From NCBI RefSeq assembly GCF_932274485.2, contig NC_065880.2:49338894-49402893 (forward strand): a stretch of DNA of 64,000 nt. The letters run 5' to 3'. The first letter of the stretch is position 1; each line of letters opens with the position of its first letter. This DNA is from Patella vulgata. Taxonomy: Eukaryota; Mollusca; Gastropoda; Patellidae. Under the pieces are notes generated by a model. It saw nothing but the letters and a program-made list of their open reading frames with translations. It was not told where the DNA came from and ran no database searches. Of the stretch, positions 44,991 to 56,405 are shown piece by piece. Made by a program: the position numbers and the translations under genes.

Positions 44991-47509
44991 TCGATAGCAT
45001 TGTGTGCTCAGAAAATAAATCCTGTAAGAATTTGCATTAGTGTAAAAGGTGGATATATTGTCGGAGGTGCACAAGCTTTGGTGTAATTTGAACATATTAA
45101 CTAAGCAGAGTAAAAATTTAAAGCAGTAAGTAATTTTTTTAGCTGCTTTAGTCTTGCCAGGGCCCGCGACAGGGCCCACAGGGGCCGTGACAGAGTCCAC
45201 AGGGCCCTGGGATGAGCAACTTGGCAAGAGGGGTTCTCCCCCTTCAAGCTCGAAAATTTTTGAAAGATACATGGTCTAGTCTAGCACCATTTTGTCATAT
45301 CTGGGGTAACTGAAGGTCACTTTACTAAAACACAGAAACTGAGATGTAACACAACATATGACATACCAAATACATGTAATACATTTCAGTTTACTGATGG
45401 ATACCCTTTCGGTGATAGACCCTCCCATGAAAAACACCCCCATGAAAAATTTTGAAAACTAGAAGCCCGGAAACGCCATTCTCAACAATCTGAGAATATG
45501 GTAATGAAATACTCTGATTTTGTAGTGATAACATTTGCTTTATGATGAAGCAAAGACAACAGACATTGAAAGATATGCAACTCAAACTTCAAGATTTAAA
45601 AGGGTACTTTTTGTTAACTTCACAGCTTCTAATAATCTGCTATTTAAAGCGAGAATTTCATATTTTCTAAGAAAGTCAAAACATAATTATTTCTGTCTTT
45701 TGCTCAATAGGTTGTCAACTCACTATTATAGGATCATAGGTACATCATTTTCACACATAAAATCCATTCACCCCGGAAATAATAACACAATTACCTCCCT
45801 TGTTTTTCTATTCCCCCATGGAATAGCTATCTTCAAACGTCAGAATTTGAAGTTGAAAATGATATTTTTGCCAATTTCTCAACTGGCAATAGTGAATTAT
45901 AGGATTAATAGGATTATTCTTTATCAAGGTAGGACTGTTTATAGATACCATCTATTTTAAGGCTTTATTTTAATACATTTTAAAAATATAACTTTAAAAT
46001 ATGAAATTAAAGTTTAATTTAATTTGAATCTCACATCTCTCCAATAATTTTTCATCAGTGAAAATATGCGCTCAACATAAGCATTGCAAACCGGCATGGA
46101 AAGAACAAAGTAAACTATAATTTGATTAAATTTGCTGGTGTAGCGGACGACACATTAATTGAAGAATTTATCACTTCCATCATCATAGGCCTTAGATTAT
46201 AATGTCCATATTTTCATCAATTTCTCGCCCACGTAAATCAAGCATGTTTTCCAAAACTACACGTAAGTTTACTGCGATACTTTACACGTAAAACTTACAG
46301 GTGTACGACTGCTATGACACACACGTAAACTAACGAATCGTGTATTGCATATGCAAATAAAATGTTTGAGAAACAGAATTATAAGTTTAGGTCTAAAAAT
46401 AATCGTAGGAATCTTTGAAAAAATGTGATGTAGATCTAATACCGAAACAAATATCATTCATGCATATTACTGTATAGAAATCTTGCATGTGAGCAATTAC
46501 AGGAAATTTTAGCTGGTTTTCGGGACGCGGGCACTGATCAGTGGACGCGGGACTGTGTTCAAACAAACGATATTTCGTTTCGTATATATCTGCATTACCA
46601 AATATTCACATAGGCTGTGTATGTGTAGGGTATATTCTGTTGGTATCTCCATGCCCTTCTACAATGATCTCAAAACACGCGATTTAATCGGCGTTAGTCT
46701 CGATTATTCCAGCCACTATCGCCTTGACAAATTAGCAGTCATTGTGTAAATGGAACTTACCGGTTTACCCTCTTACTAATATTAAGACATATCTAATTAT
46801 GATCTAGACCTGGATTGTGACGCCATTCTCCAACCCAAGGGTGGTTTGTATCCGGCTGATTTGGGTCATGGCTAATCCGCACCTGGCTGACTGGGGACTG
46901 GGACTAGCTTAGCTTTCTTGGATCAGATTCTTACTGATTGCTGTGATTGTGAGCAGATTCTTGGCTGACCAGGACCTTGATAAGGCTGGTTGAGACCATT
47001 AAAATTTGTTTGCACGTAGCTAATATCAATATATAACAAAACTAGTGATTGATTAGGTCAATAACAATGAGCTACATGTCCTTCTAGAGGGGTTGTTGAG
47101 TCGTGTAAGACTTAGGGTAGCAATACAATAATACACACCAACCTAGATAATTAAATCACACCCTTTAATTGTTAATTAATGACTATCCTGCTAATCCAAT
47201 AAATAATCAGATGTCGGACAAAATACCTACATGTATTAGTGGTTGTCAGTGAGATTTGAGTAAACTTCATTTTTGGCCAAATTAATTTTCCGAGCAAGGT
47301 TAGCCTAACATTTTGATAGATTGTCTACAGATCATTTATTTTCATAATAATATAGTCTGTGTTCAGATTGGGTCCATAAATCTAGTTTATGTTTAATTTC
47401 TAAACAATTAGGTAAGCCTATTCATCATTTATTCTCAATAATATAGTAAATTTTTCATCATACTATTGGTATTGTTTTCTAAACTTGTTTAACTTAAATT
47501 GGCGTAAAT
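44991..47509. other. intergenic DNA between MAP7 and the LINE fragment
   Basis: Mostly featureless. A GC-rich patch at 45155-45215 (repeated CAGGGCCC words) stands out from the AT-rich surroundings. Open frames on both strands are short and unlike known families. Confidence 0.5.
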
Positions 47510-48190
47510 AAAAGCTCAACTTCAACTTCAACTTCTTTATTCTTCAAAACTATATATACATAGTTATTGAGATAATGCAAATTTATATACAAAGTTCAAA
47601 ACTTAAATGACATGTGCGAACAATTAAGTGATATCAATAATTAATAAATAATATTGACAATAACAATAGTGGTGTATATCATGCAGGGGGATTAACTTCT
47701 GATGTAATGATTTGAATGAGTCGACATAACTTCTGTAATAAACAGTGTTTTTACAATTAAAAAGACTTTGAAATTTGAATATATTAGGACGATTTTGGCA
47801 CCAATCTGGCAATAATCTTTTTCTTTCAGAAGAAAAATGTTTACAATTTAAAATATAGTGGAATTCGTCACCGATGTCGGCTGAGTCACAGACACGACAG
47901 AATCTTTCGTTTCTTGGTGTTTTATTCCATCCTTACTCAATCGGTAATCGCTGACTCCCAAGTCTGAATCTAGACAAAGTTCGTATGTATTATAATGTTT
48001 TTTAAAATATGGTTCTAATTTGATATAGTTTTTAAATATTTTGTAACAAAGACATTTTGGTGAAAGTTGTATATCTGCTAAACATTTTTTTGTAAAAATT
48101 GATCAGATAGTCATGATAATTGATAATATAGTCTAGATAGTCTAACTTTGTTAGATACGTATGTCTTAAATTGCAGTTTCCAGCATTGTT
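47510..48190 (-). mobile_element. 3' fragment of a LINE retrotransposon
   Basis: On the minus strand one frame reads LSRFRLGSQRLPIE, a stop, then GWNKTPRNERFCRVCDSADI and GDEFHYILNCKHFSSERKRL, running into QSLFNCKNTVYYRSYVDSFK. The RFCRxC ... GDExHxxxxC cysteine/histidine cluster is the typical C-terminus of a LINE ORF2 after the reverse transcriptase. The 3' end carries a short repeat (GTTGAA)n at ~47516-47533, as in CR1/L2-like LINEs. The copy is 5'-truncated and carries stops and at least one frame change upstream of this region. Confidence 0.8.
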
Positions 48191-48210
48191 TTTTTTTATC
48201 GTGGTGGTCA

Positions 48211-48485
48211 GGGGGTTGGATGGCCGAATGGTTAGCACGTGCGCGCTGTATCATAAGGGTTAAGTCACAGAGTCAACTGGCGTGGTTTCGATTTTGCGGT
48301 TGTACGTAACGTGTCAAGGACTAGGGTCGCCTGTCCAACCTCGTGGGGTTTCTCCGGGTCCTCCAGTTTCCTCCCACTGCTAAAGCGAATTATTGAAATA
48401 AAATTGAACTATATGTTAGTCCCGAAAGACATAGTTTGTGTCGAGTGGACGTTAAACCCCATCTCTCTCTCTCTCTCTCTCTCAA
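48211..48485 (+). mobile_element. SINE family A, copy with full tRNA-like head
   Basis: Head GGATGGCCGAATGGTTAGCA and GTGGTTTCGAT, centre GTCCAACCTCGTGG and AATAAAATTGAACTA, end GTTAAACCCCATCTCTCTCT with a CT tail. GGTGGTC occurs directly before (48203-48209) and just after (48486-48492), a short candidate target duplication. Confidence 0.85.
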
Positions 48486-48492
48486 GGTGGTC

Positions 48493-49185
48493 CCAATATT
48501 CCATACCGTGGTCGCAAACAGCTACAGATGTGGTCAGAATCAGCTTGCTTTGGTGGATTTGAATTTGACTGGGGTGAAAATCTCACTTCCGACAATCTCA
48601 CTGCAGAAAGACACTTTACACCCCCATATATCCCTCCGCTCTAATCAGTATTACCCAAAACTGCCATGAAATTGCAAATTTGATCCCTTTTCTCCAATTC
48701 TAGGCCAAAAAGTCAACCAAAAAATGCAGGAAGAGGGGAGACAAATATTAAGGAAAAAATTGTCTATTTTATCATGAAATAAGGGGAAGTAATTACTAGT
48801 CTGAGTCCATATCGAAAGGTTAGAAATTGGAGTGTGTGGCTTGCCCAAAAGAATCGTCCTTTGTGCTTTTCCTTCATTCGGAAAAGCGAGATTAAAATGA
48901 GTTGTATTATCACTTTATTGTTGAAGCAGATGTTAAATCAAATTATTTCACACACACAAAATGAGTAAAATCAGCCAAAGATTTACGTTTAAATCACATA
49001 ACTTCTAGTGTTCAATTTTGAAAGTTACAAAAATTATATTGCGTTTCGTATATTTTTATACCAACTTTATTACAGCTTTCATCAAATCGAAATTGAGGCG
49101 CCAAGTTCATGTTATGTTTGTCAACGGCTTCTGCATTTAGAAAATTAAAGATTTAATTTTAATTCGCAGTTAATTCCAGATAAAC
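48493..49185. other. sororin upstream region
   Basis: No coding signal. The ~130 bases before the ATG should hold the promoter or 5' UTR. TTTTAATTCGCAG at 49157-49169 could be a splice acceptor of a 5'-UTR intron. Confidence 0.45.
49097..49105 (+). promoter_or_regulatory. possible E2F-like site upstream of sororin
   Basis: GGCGCCAAG (reverse CTTGGCGCC) differs by one base from the E2F consensus TTTSGCGC and lies ~85 bases before the start codon of a cell-cycle gene. Single-site matches are weak evidence. Confidence 0.25.
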
Positions 49186-50382
49186 ATGTCGTCTACGATA
49201 AAGGCAAAAACACGGAGACGAGATAGAAGTTTAGCAGTTTTAGCCCCAGTTGGTACCAGAAGCTCAGCCAGAGTTAGACAATCAACAGGCCGAGCATCAT
49301 CAACATCAACAAGTGAAGCCGAATCTCAATCTTCGCCGGTTAAAAAAGTACGAAGAAAATCAGCAAGATTTCTTCCATTATTAAAACAAGCTTATGATGC
49401 AGACAAAGAAAATTCTTCAGGAAGTGTTAGTGAAGCAAATTCATCACCTCAACTCACAGATGAATATGAATTTGATGAAATAGATGTTACACCCATAATT
49501 GGCAAATCAAACAAAAAACAAAAGAAAACTGTGAAAAATGTCAGCAAGCTGGGGACATCTAAGATAAAACCAACAGACAAAAAATGTACATCCAACAGAA
49601 CTTGTTCTTCCAAAAGTTCAACAAAAACTATGGGCTCAAAATTAAAAAGCTCAAGAATCTCTCCAAGTTCTAGTACGCCAGTGTTTTCTGAAATGGATAA
49701 TAAACAAATGGAAAGAAATCATTCTAAAAGGCAAATAACAGATGTGTATTCCGAACAGTCTGTCAATAAAAGACGAAAACAGAACTCACTCAAACTGAAT
49801 ACCATTACAGATGGTACATTGATCAAAACACAGAACAATAAAACAAATGGTTCACGATCGTCCAAGAGAAAATTGGCAGAAACAATTAATATCACACCGA
49901 TTGTTCGTAGAAAAATAGAAAAACCAAGAGAAATGGACAGTGGTATGTTTATCTCTCCACCCCCCAAGAAACTATTGAGATTAACAGCAAAAGGCACTTC
50001 TACACCCAGTGAAAATCTTACATCTACAATAAATGATAGCAGCAATGTCAAACTAGGTTTTGATGAATCAGTATCATTGCTGTTTTCTCCTGTGGAAAAA
50101 GTGTTTAGTCCCAGTCCTACCTCAGACTATTGCTCCATTGATTACTCTATCCCACAGTTTTCTTTAGGTGATATTTCAAAACCAGCCTTTGAGGATGAAG
50201 ATCAGTCAGACATAAAAATGAATAAAAGTATCAATATTCAATACAAACCTACTAAAGTTAAGATTGATAAGGTTAAAAAAACAAAAGCAAGATATTCAGT
50301 GTCAAAGGTGGATGCATGGGCAGAGAAGGTTAACAACCAGTTTGATGAAATTGAACGATTTGAACTCAGCATTGAAGACTGA
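49186..50382 (+). CDS. CDCA5: sororin-like cohesin regulator, intronless
   Basis: 398 residues in one exon, start AACATGTCG. The last ~25 residues, KVDAWAEKVNNQFDEIERFE and LSIED, match the C-terminal sororin motif (human ELDEWAAAMNAEFEAAEQFDLLVE-like). Residues 74-76 form a KEN box preceded by basic sequence (KKVRRKSARFLPLLKQ), as in vertebrate sororin (SPRISFFLEKEN). Many S/T-P sites (SSPVKK, VTPII, ITPIVRRK, ISPPPKK, FSPVEK) suit Cdk1 control, and STP occurs as in polo-box ligands. KLGFDES could be the equivalent of the FGF motif that binds Pds5, but this is tentative. In the family, sororin stabilises cohesin on replicated chromatin by opposing Wapl and is degraded through APC/C-Cdh1. The rest is basic and disordered. 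It is longer than human sororin (~252 residues). Confidence 0.9.
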   Translation: MSSTIKAKTRRRDRSLAVLAPVGTRSSARVRQSTGRASSTSTSEAESQSSPVKKVRRKSARFLPLLKQAYDADKENSSGSVSEANSSPQLTDEYEFDEIDVTPIIGKSNKKQKKTVKNVSKLGTSKIKPTDKKCTSNRTCSSKSSTKTMGSKLKSSRISPSSSTPVFSEMDNKQMERNHSKRQITDVYSEQSVNKRRKQNSLKLNTITDGTLIKTQNNKTNGSRSSKRKLAETINITPIVRRKIEKPREMDSGMFISPPPKKLLRLTAKGTSTPSENLTSTINDSSNVKLGFDESVSLLFSPVEKVFSPSPTSDYCSIDYSIPQFSLGDISKPAFEDEDQSDIKMNKSINIQYKPTKVKIDKVKKTKARYSVSKVDAWAEKVNNQFDEIERFELSIED

Positions 50383-51194
50383 TCTAACAAAAAATTTATG
50401 GTACTAGGACTATTGTTTTTCAAATTTACTAATGTACTACGGTATTCAAAATACCTTACATGTAGTTTAAAGCAACAAATATTTCACCTAGTCATTTAAC
50501 ACCCAAAGCAAACTTGGATTCCTTTTTCTACGCTATATGGTGACTGAGCATAGATCTACAAATATGCAGATTTCAGTGCCAAAGTCAATTAGACTTGGTT
50601 AATAGACTTTTTAGTTTTCATTTAAATAGTGTGTTATTTGTTAAGCTATTGTATTAGACCTAGACCTCTAACTGTTATATACATCACCGAAATGGGCAGC
50701 AGAAATATTTGACTGTTTTTTGAAGTAATAATGTGTCTGATTATTGTAACATAGTATTCAGAAGGATCTTTGTAATTATTACAATACTAGCAGGATATCT
50801 GGATTCACCAGGGGCCCAAATTCACCAGAGCCCATTTCTCCAGGTGCCCAAATTTAACCAGAACCCAAATTCGATAGCCTAAAACAGTCACAGTCATGCT
50901 GGTTAATTTGATAGCACGGGGGTGGAGTGCGGCAAAATTTGATGGCCTAAAACATTCACAGGGTCATGCTGGTTAATTGGTGTGGAGTGCAACCACGAAG
51001 CATGATGGGCTGACACACACACATACACACAGACATCTTTGATGATTTTATTTATATATAGATAGATGCAGCAAATTATGATAGTAGATTTTATGAACTT
51101 TTCACTGTTGTATATAATTGAATAAGTGTATGTTTGTAGTGTAATACTAATAATAATAAACATGAAAAATACAGTAACGTTTTTAAAATACCAG
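50383..51194. other. sororin 3' flank
   Basis: Non-coding. Around 50820-50995 two imperfect copies of GGCCTAAAACA-TCACAG-GTCATGCTGGTTAATT follow each other. AATAAA at 51155-51160 is a possible poly(A) signal. Confidence 0.5.
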
Positions 51195-51320
51195 GTGTGT
51201 TTACACCGCAAGAAGCTTGAGACCCCATCACATTCTACATTTATTGATGAAGGGATTGTTAGAAATGCTTATATCCCGATTCCAGAAGGACATAAGTCTG
51301 AACTTTTTAATCAACTGAAA
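51195..51320 (+). CDS. possible isolated exon, unidentified
   Basis: After a candidate acceptor ATACCAG the frame reads VCLHRKKLETPSHSTFIDEG and IVRNAYIPIPEGHKSELFNQ before a possible donor AAA|GTCTGG. The peptide has a normal, non-repetitive composition unlike nearby shadow frames. I do not recognise the family. It could be an exon of a downstream gene, an alternative last exon or a transposon scrap. Confidence 0.25.
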
Positions 51321-51580
51321 GTCTGGTTTGTTTTTAAGGGCGTACCTGGGGTTGTAACATGGATGGGTAATCTTCCTTTGTTCTTTTAGTTGAATAAGCA
51401 GATTGTTTTCCCTCTAGTAGATTGGGTGGAGCTTAACCGTGCAATAACTAGACATGTTCAATTTTATTGCACACTTTTACTGGTTTACACTAGTTTTAGT
51501 AGAAATCATATCTAAGTGGGGTGGGTTTTCTGTGCAATAACAATAAGCATGTTGAGCAGGTGTTGTCAATGTTACAAGTC

Positions 51581-51674
51581 ATTTATAGCACACTTCATTA
51601 GTTAACAGGTTTAACCCCTCGGCCTTTGGCCTCTGGTTAAACCTGTTAACTCATGAAAGCCGTGCTATAAATAT
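51581..51674. repeat. short hairpin-forming inverted repeat
   Basis: GTTAACAGGTTTAACC (51601-51616) and its exact reverse complement (51635-51650) flank a loop containing GGCCTTTGGCC. The pairing extends imperfectly outward through ATTTATAGCAC / GTGCTATAAAT. Confidence 0.9.
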
Positions 51675-51878
51675 AAATTGTCACGAGTAGGGTATGTTTT
51701 TCTGGTGGGGTGCTGTGATTTAGTCTGATGAGAGGGCCCCTCTTACCACCCGATAGTCCGGTATAATGTGGAAACATGGCATGGACTCATTGGCTTCACT
51801 CAGGCTCGTTTGAAACTCCTCATATCAAGCATTTTATGCGACTGACAAGGGTCTCCCTCCCCAATATAATGTCAAACA

Positions 51879-52569
51879 TTAAAGGACAATATTGGTGCCA
51901 GTCATTATCATATATGTGATAGAGCTGGTTAAACACATTCCAAATATAATTTTAACACAGAGATCATTGCTACGATAGCTGAGTAATACAGGTTTCCTGA
52001 ATCGGAAGTGACGAACGCCAAAGGAAAACACGAGTCATACCTCTATATAACTGACTGATGTGACGAGTGATAACAGATACATGGCCAAATTTCTGCTCAC
52101 TAATAATTACTTCCAAGACCAAAAGTTGTTATATGGGACTGTAAGAGGATACCTGACAATTCAATAAAGTAATTGAATGTCATTAGATAAGAGAACACGA
52201 GAAAAATAGAAATAGTCCGTACATTTCCTTGTTTATATTCATTCTATACCTTATAAAAACATGGTAATGCACGGACTTTTTCTGTTTTTCTTTTGTTTTC
52301 TCTTATCTAGTGGCAGTCATTTCTTTTTATGAATTGTCAGATATCCTCTCACAGTCTCACACAACAACTTTTGGTCTTGGAAGGAATTATCAGTCAGTTA
52401 TATAGAGGTATGACTCATGTTTTCCTTTGGCGTTCGTCACTTCCGATTCAGGAAACCTGTATTACTCAGCTATCGTAGCAATGATCTCTGTGTTAAAATT
52501 ATATTTGGAACGTGTTTAATTAGTTCTATCACATATGTGATAATGACTGACACCAATATTGTCCTTTAA
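51879..52569. mobile_element. ~690-bp hairpin MITE
   Basis: Two arms of ~320 bp are near-perfect inverse copies: TTAAAGGACAATATTGGTG at the left and CACCAATATTGTCCTTTAA at the right, with shared interior such as GAATCGGAAGTGACGAACGC and its inverse. The central loop near 52225-52265 is short. TTAA at each end could be target site or terminus. No coding capacity. Confidence 0.9.
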
Positions 52570-52746
52570 TGTTGAAGAATTGGTCACATAGAAGCACTGG
52601 TCTGATCCCAATAGGCAGACAATAAGTGGCGTTACCTCCCCTTAATTTACTGAAAATTATTAATCGGGTAATATCTTAGGGCTGGGGCTATTTGCCACAT
52701 GTGGTAAGACAATCCGGAGACTATTTGCCACATGTGACAAGTCTCA

Positions 52747-54780
52747 TTTCATGTGGCACGGCTACAGACCACAATTATCAACCGATTTCAATGAAACTTA
52801 CAGATTATAATAAGAGTATTAATATCTCAAACTAGCTTTCGGCCACTTCCGGTTAACGGTTTCCGAGATATTAGGTTACCACACATTTCATGTGGCACGG
52901 CTACAGACCATAATTATCAACCGATTTCAATGAAACTTACAGATTATAATAAGAGTATTAAGAGCTCAAACTAGCCAAAATTTCGGCCACTTCCGGTTAG
53001 CGGTTTACGAGATATCAGGTTACCACACATTTCATGTGGCACGGCTACAGACCACAATTATCAACCGATTTCAATGAAACTTACAGATTATAATAAGAGT
53101 ATTAAGAGCTCAAACTAGCCAAAATTTCGGCCACTTCCGGTTAGCGGTTTCCGAGATATCAGGTTACCACACATTTCATGTGGCACGGCTACAGACCACA
53201 ATTATTAACTGATTTCAATGAAACTTACAGATTATAATAAGAGTATTAATATCTCAAACTAGCCAAAATTTCGGCCACTTCCGGTTAACGGTTTCCGAGA
53301 TATCAGGTTACCACACATTTCATGTGGCACGGCTACAGACCACAATAATCAACCGATTTCAATGAAACTTACAGATTATAATAAGAGTTTTAAGAGCTCA
53401 AACTAGCCAAAATTTCGGCCACTTCCGGTTAGCGGTTTCCGAGATATCAGGTTACCACACATTTCATGTGGCACGGCTACAGACCACAATTATCAACCGA
53501 TTTTAATGAAACTTACAGATTATAATAACATTAATATCTCAAACTAGCCAAAATTTCGGCCACTTCCGGTTAGCGGTTTCCGAGATATCAGGTTACCACA
53601 CATTTCATGTGGCACGGCTACAGACCACAATTATCAACCGATTTTAATGAAACTTACAGATTATAATAACATTAATAATATCTCAAACTAGCCAAAATTT
53701 CGGCCACTTCCGGTTAGCGGTTTACGAGATATCAGGTTACCACACATTTCATGTAGCACGGCTACAGACCACAATTATCAACCGATTTCAATGAAACTTA
53801 CAGATTATAATAAGAGTATTAATATCTCAAACTAGCCAAAATTTCGGCCACTTCCGGTTAGCGGTTTACGAGATATCAGGTTACCACACATTTCATGTGG
53901 CACGGCTACAGACCACAATTATCAACCGATTTCAATGAAACTTACAGATTATAATAAGAGTATTAAGAGCTCAAACTAGCCAAAATTTCGGCCACTTCCG
54001 GTTAGCGGTTTACGAGATATCAGGTTATCACACATTTCATGTGGCACGGCTACAGACCACAATTATCAACCGATTTCAATGAAACTTAGAGATTATAATA
54101 AGAGTATTAATATCTCAAACTAGCCAAAATTTCGGCCACTTCCGGTTAGCGGTTTCCGAGATATCAGGTTACCACACATTTCATGTGGCACGGCTACAGA
54201 CCACAATTATCAACCGATTTTAACGAAACTTACAGATTATAATAACATTAATAATATCTCAAACTAGCCAAAAATTTCGGCCACTTCCGGTTAGCGGTTT
54301 CCGAGATATCAGGTTACCACACATTTCATGTGGCACGGCTACAGACCACAATTATCAACCGATTTCAATGAAACTTACAGATTATAATAAGAGTATTAAT
54401 ATCTCAAACTAGCCAAAATTTCGGCCACTTCCGGTTAGCGGTTTCCGAGATATCAGGTTACCACACATTTCATGTGGCACGGCTACAGACCATAATTATC
54501 AACCGATTTCAATGAAACTTACAGATTACAATAAGAGTATTATATCTCAAACTAGTCAAAATTTCATGTGGCACGGCTACAGACCACATTTATATACCGA
54601 TTTCAATGAAACTTACAGATTATAATAAGAGTATTAATATCTCAAACTAGCCAAAATTTCGGCCACTTCCGGTTAGCGGTTTCCGAGATATTAGGTTACC
54701 AAACATTTCCTGTGGCACGGCTACAGACCACAATTATGTACCGATTGCAATGAAACTTACAGATTATAATAACAATAATA
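52747..54780 (+). repeat. left arm: 15 tandem units of ~144 bp
   Basis: TTTCATGTGGCACGGCTACA (variants at 53747 and 54706) begins units at 52747, 52886, 53030, 53174, 53318, 53462, 53603, 53747, 53891, 54035, 54179, 54324, 54468, 54562 and 54706. Spacing is 144 bp in most, with 139-, 141- and 145-bp variants and one 94-bp deleted unit. Units alternate between subtypes with TATTAATATCTC and TATTAAGAGCTC. Confidence 0.97.
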
Positions 54781-54794
54781 ATAATAATAATAAT

Positions 54795-56405
54795 CAGTGG
54801 ATAATTGTGGTCTGTAGCCGTGCCACATGAAATGTGTGGTAACCTGATATATCCGAAACCGCTAACCGGAAGTGGCCGAAATTTTGGCTAGTTTGAGATA
54901 TTATTAATGTTTTTATAATCTGTAAGTTTAATTGAAATCAGTTGATAATTGGGGTCTGTAGCCGTGCCACATGAAATGTGTGGTAACCTGATATTTCAGA
55001 AACCGCTAACCGGAAGTGGCCGAAATTTTGGCTAGTTGGAGATATTATTAACGTTATTATAATCTTAAAGTTTCAATGAAATCGGTTGATAATTGTGGTC
55101 TGTAGCCGTGCCACATGAAATGTGTGGTAACCTGATATGTCGAAAACCGCTAACCGGAAGTGGCCGAAATTTTGGCTAGTTTGAGATATTATTAATGTTA
55201 TTATAATCTTTAAGTTTTATTGAAATCGGTTGATAATTGTGGTCTGTAGCCGTGCCACATGAAATGTGTGGTAACCTGATATCTCAGAAACCGCTAACCG
55301 GAAGGGGCCGAAATTTTGGCTAGTTTGAGATATTATTAATGTTATTATAATCTGTAAGTTTCATTGAACTCGGTTGATAATTGTGGTCTGTAGCCGTGCC
55401 ACATGAAATATGTGGTAACCTGATATCTCGGAAACCGCTAACCGGAAGTGGCCGAAATTTTGGCTAGTTTGAGATATTAAGACTCTTATTATAATCTGTA
55501 AGTTTCATTGAAATCGGTTGATAATTGTGGTCTGTAGCCGTGCCACATGAATTGTGTGGTAACCTGATATCTCCGAAACCGCTAACCGGAAGTGGCCGAA
55601 ATTTTGGCTAGTTTGAGATATTATTAATGTTATTATAATCTGCAAGTTTCATTGAAATCGGTTGATAATTGGGGTCTGTAGCCGTGCCACATGAAATGTG
55701 TGGTAACCTGATATCTCGGAAACCGCTAACCGGAAGTGGCCGAAATTTTGGCTATTTTGAGATATTATTAATGTTATTATAATCTGTAAGTTTCATTGAA
55801 ATCGGTTGATAATTGTGGTCTGTAGCCGTGCCACATGAATTGTGTGGTAACCTGATATCTCCGAAACCGCTAAACGGAAGTGGCCGAAATTTTGGCTATG
55901 CTGAGATATTATTAATGTTATTATAATCTGTAAGTTTCATTGAAATCGGTTGATAATTGTGGTCTGTAGCCGTGCCACATGAATTGTGTGGTAGCCTGAT
56001 ATCTCCGAAACCGCTAACCGGAAGTGGCCGAAATTTTGGCTAGTTTGAGATATTACTAATGTTATAATAATCTGTAAGTTTCATTAAAATCAGTTGATAA
56101 TTGTGGTCTGTAGCCGTGCCACATGAAATGTGTGGTAACCTGATATCTCGGAAACCGCTAACCGGAAGTGGCCGAAATTTTGGCTAGTTTGAGATATCAT
56201 TAATGTTATTATAAGCTGTACGTTTCATTGAAATCGGTTGATAATTGTGGTCTGTAGCCGTGCCACATAAAATGTGTGGTAACCTGATATCTCGGAAACC
56301 GCTAACCGGAAGTGGCCGAAATTTTGGCTATTTTGAGATATTATTAATGTTATTATAATCTGTAAGTTTCATTGAAATCGGTTAATAATTGTGGTCTGTA
56401 GCCGC
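54795..56405 (-). repeat. right arm: 11 tandem units of exactly 144 bp, inverted
   Basis: TCTGTAGCCG recurs at 54811, 54955, 55099, 55243, 55387, 55531, 55675, 55819, 55963, 56107, 56251 and 56395, every step 144 bp. The units are the reverse complement of the left-arm unit and differ from one another only by scattered substitutions. Confidence 0.97.

Noticed and set aside
45134-45272. Collagen-like minus-strand peptide PVDSVTAPVGPVAGPGKT
   Set aside because: Very short, no Gly-X-Y periodicity, and confined to a local GC-rich repeat patch.
49719-50051. 110-codon minus-strand open frame inside sororin
   Set aside because: Antisense shadow of the Ser/Lys-rich sororin exon; no family resemblance.
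52747-56405. Centromeric-type satellite
   Set aside because: The arrays switch strand once and are bounded by inverted termini and a 9-bp target duplication, so they are the arms of one element.
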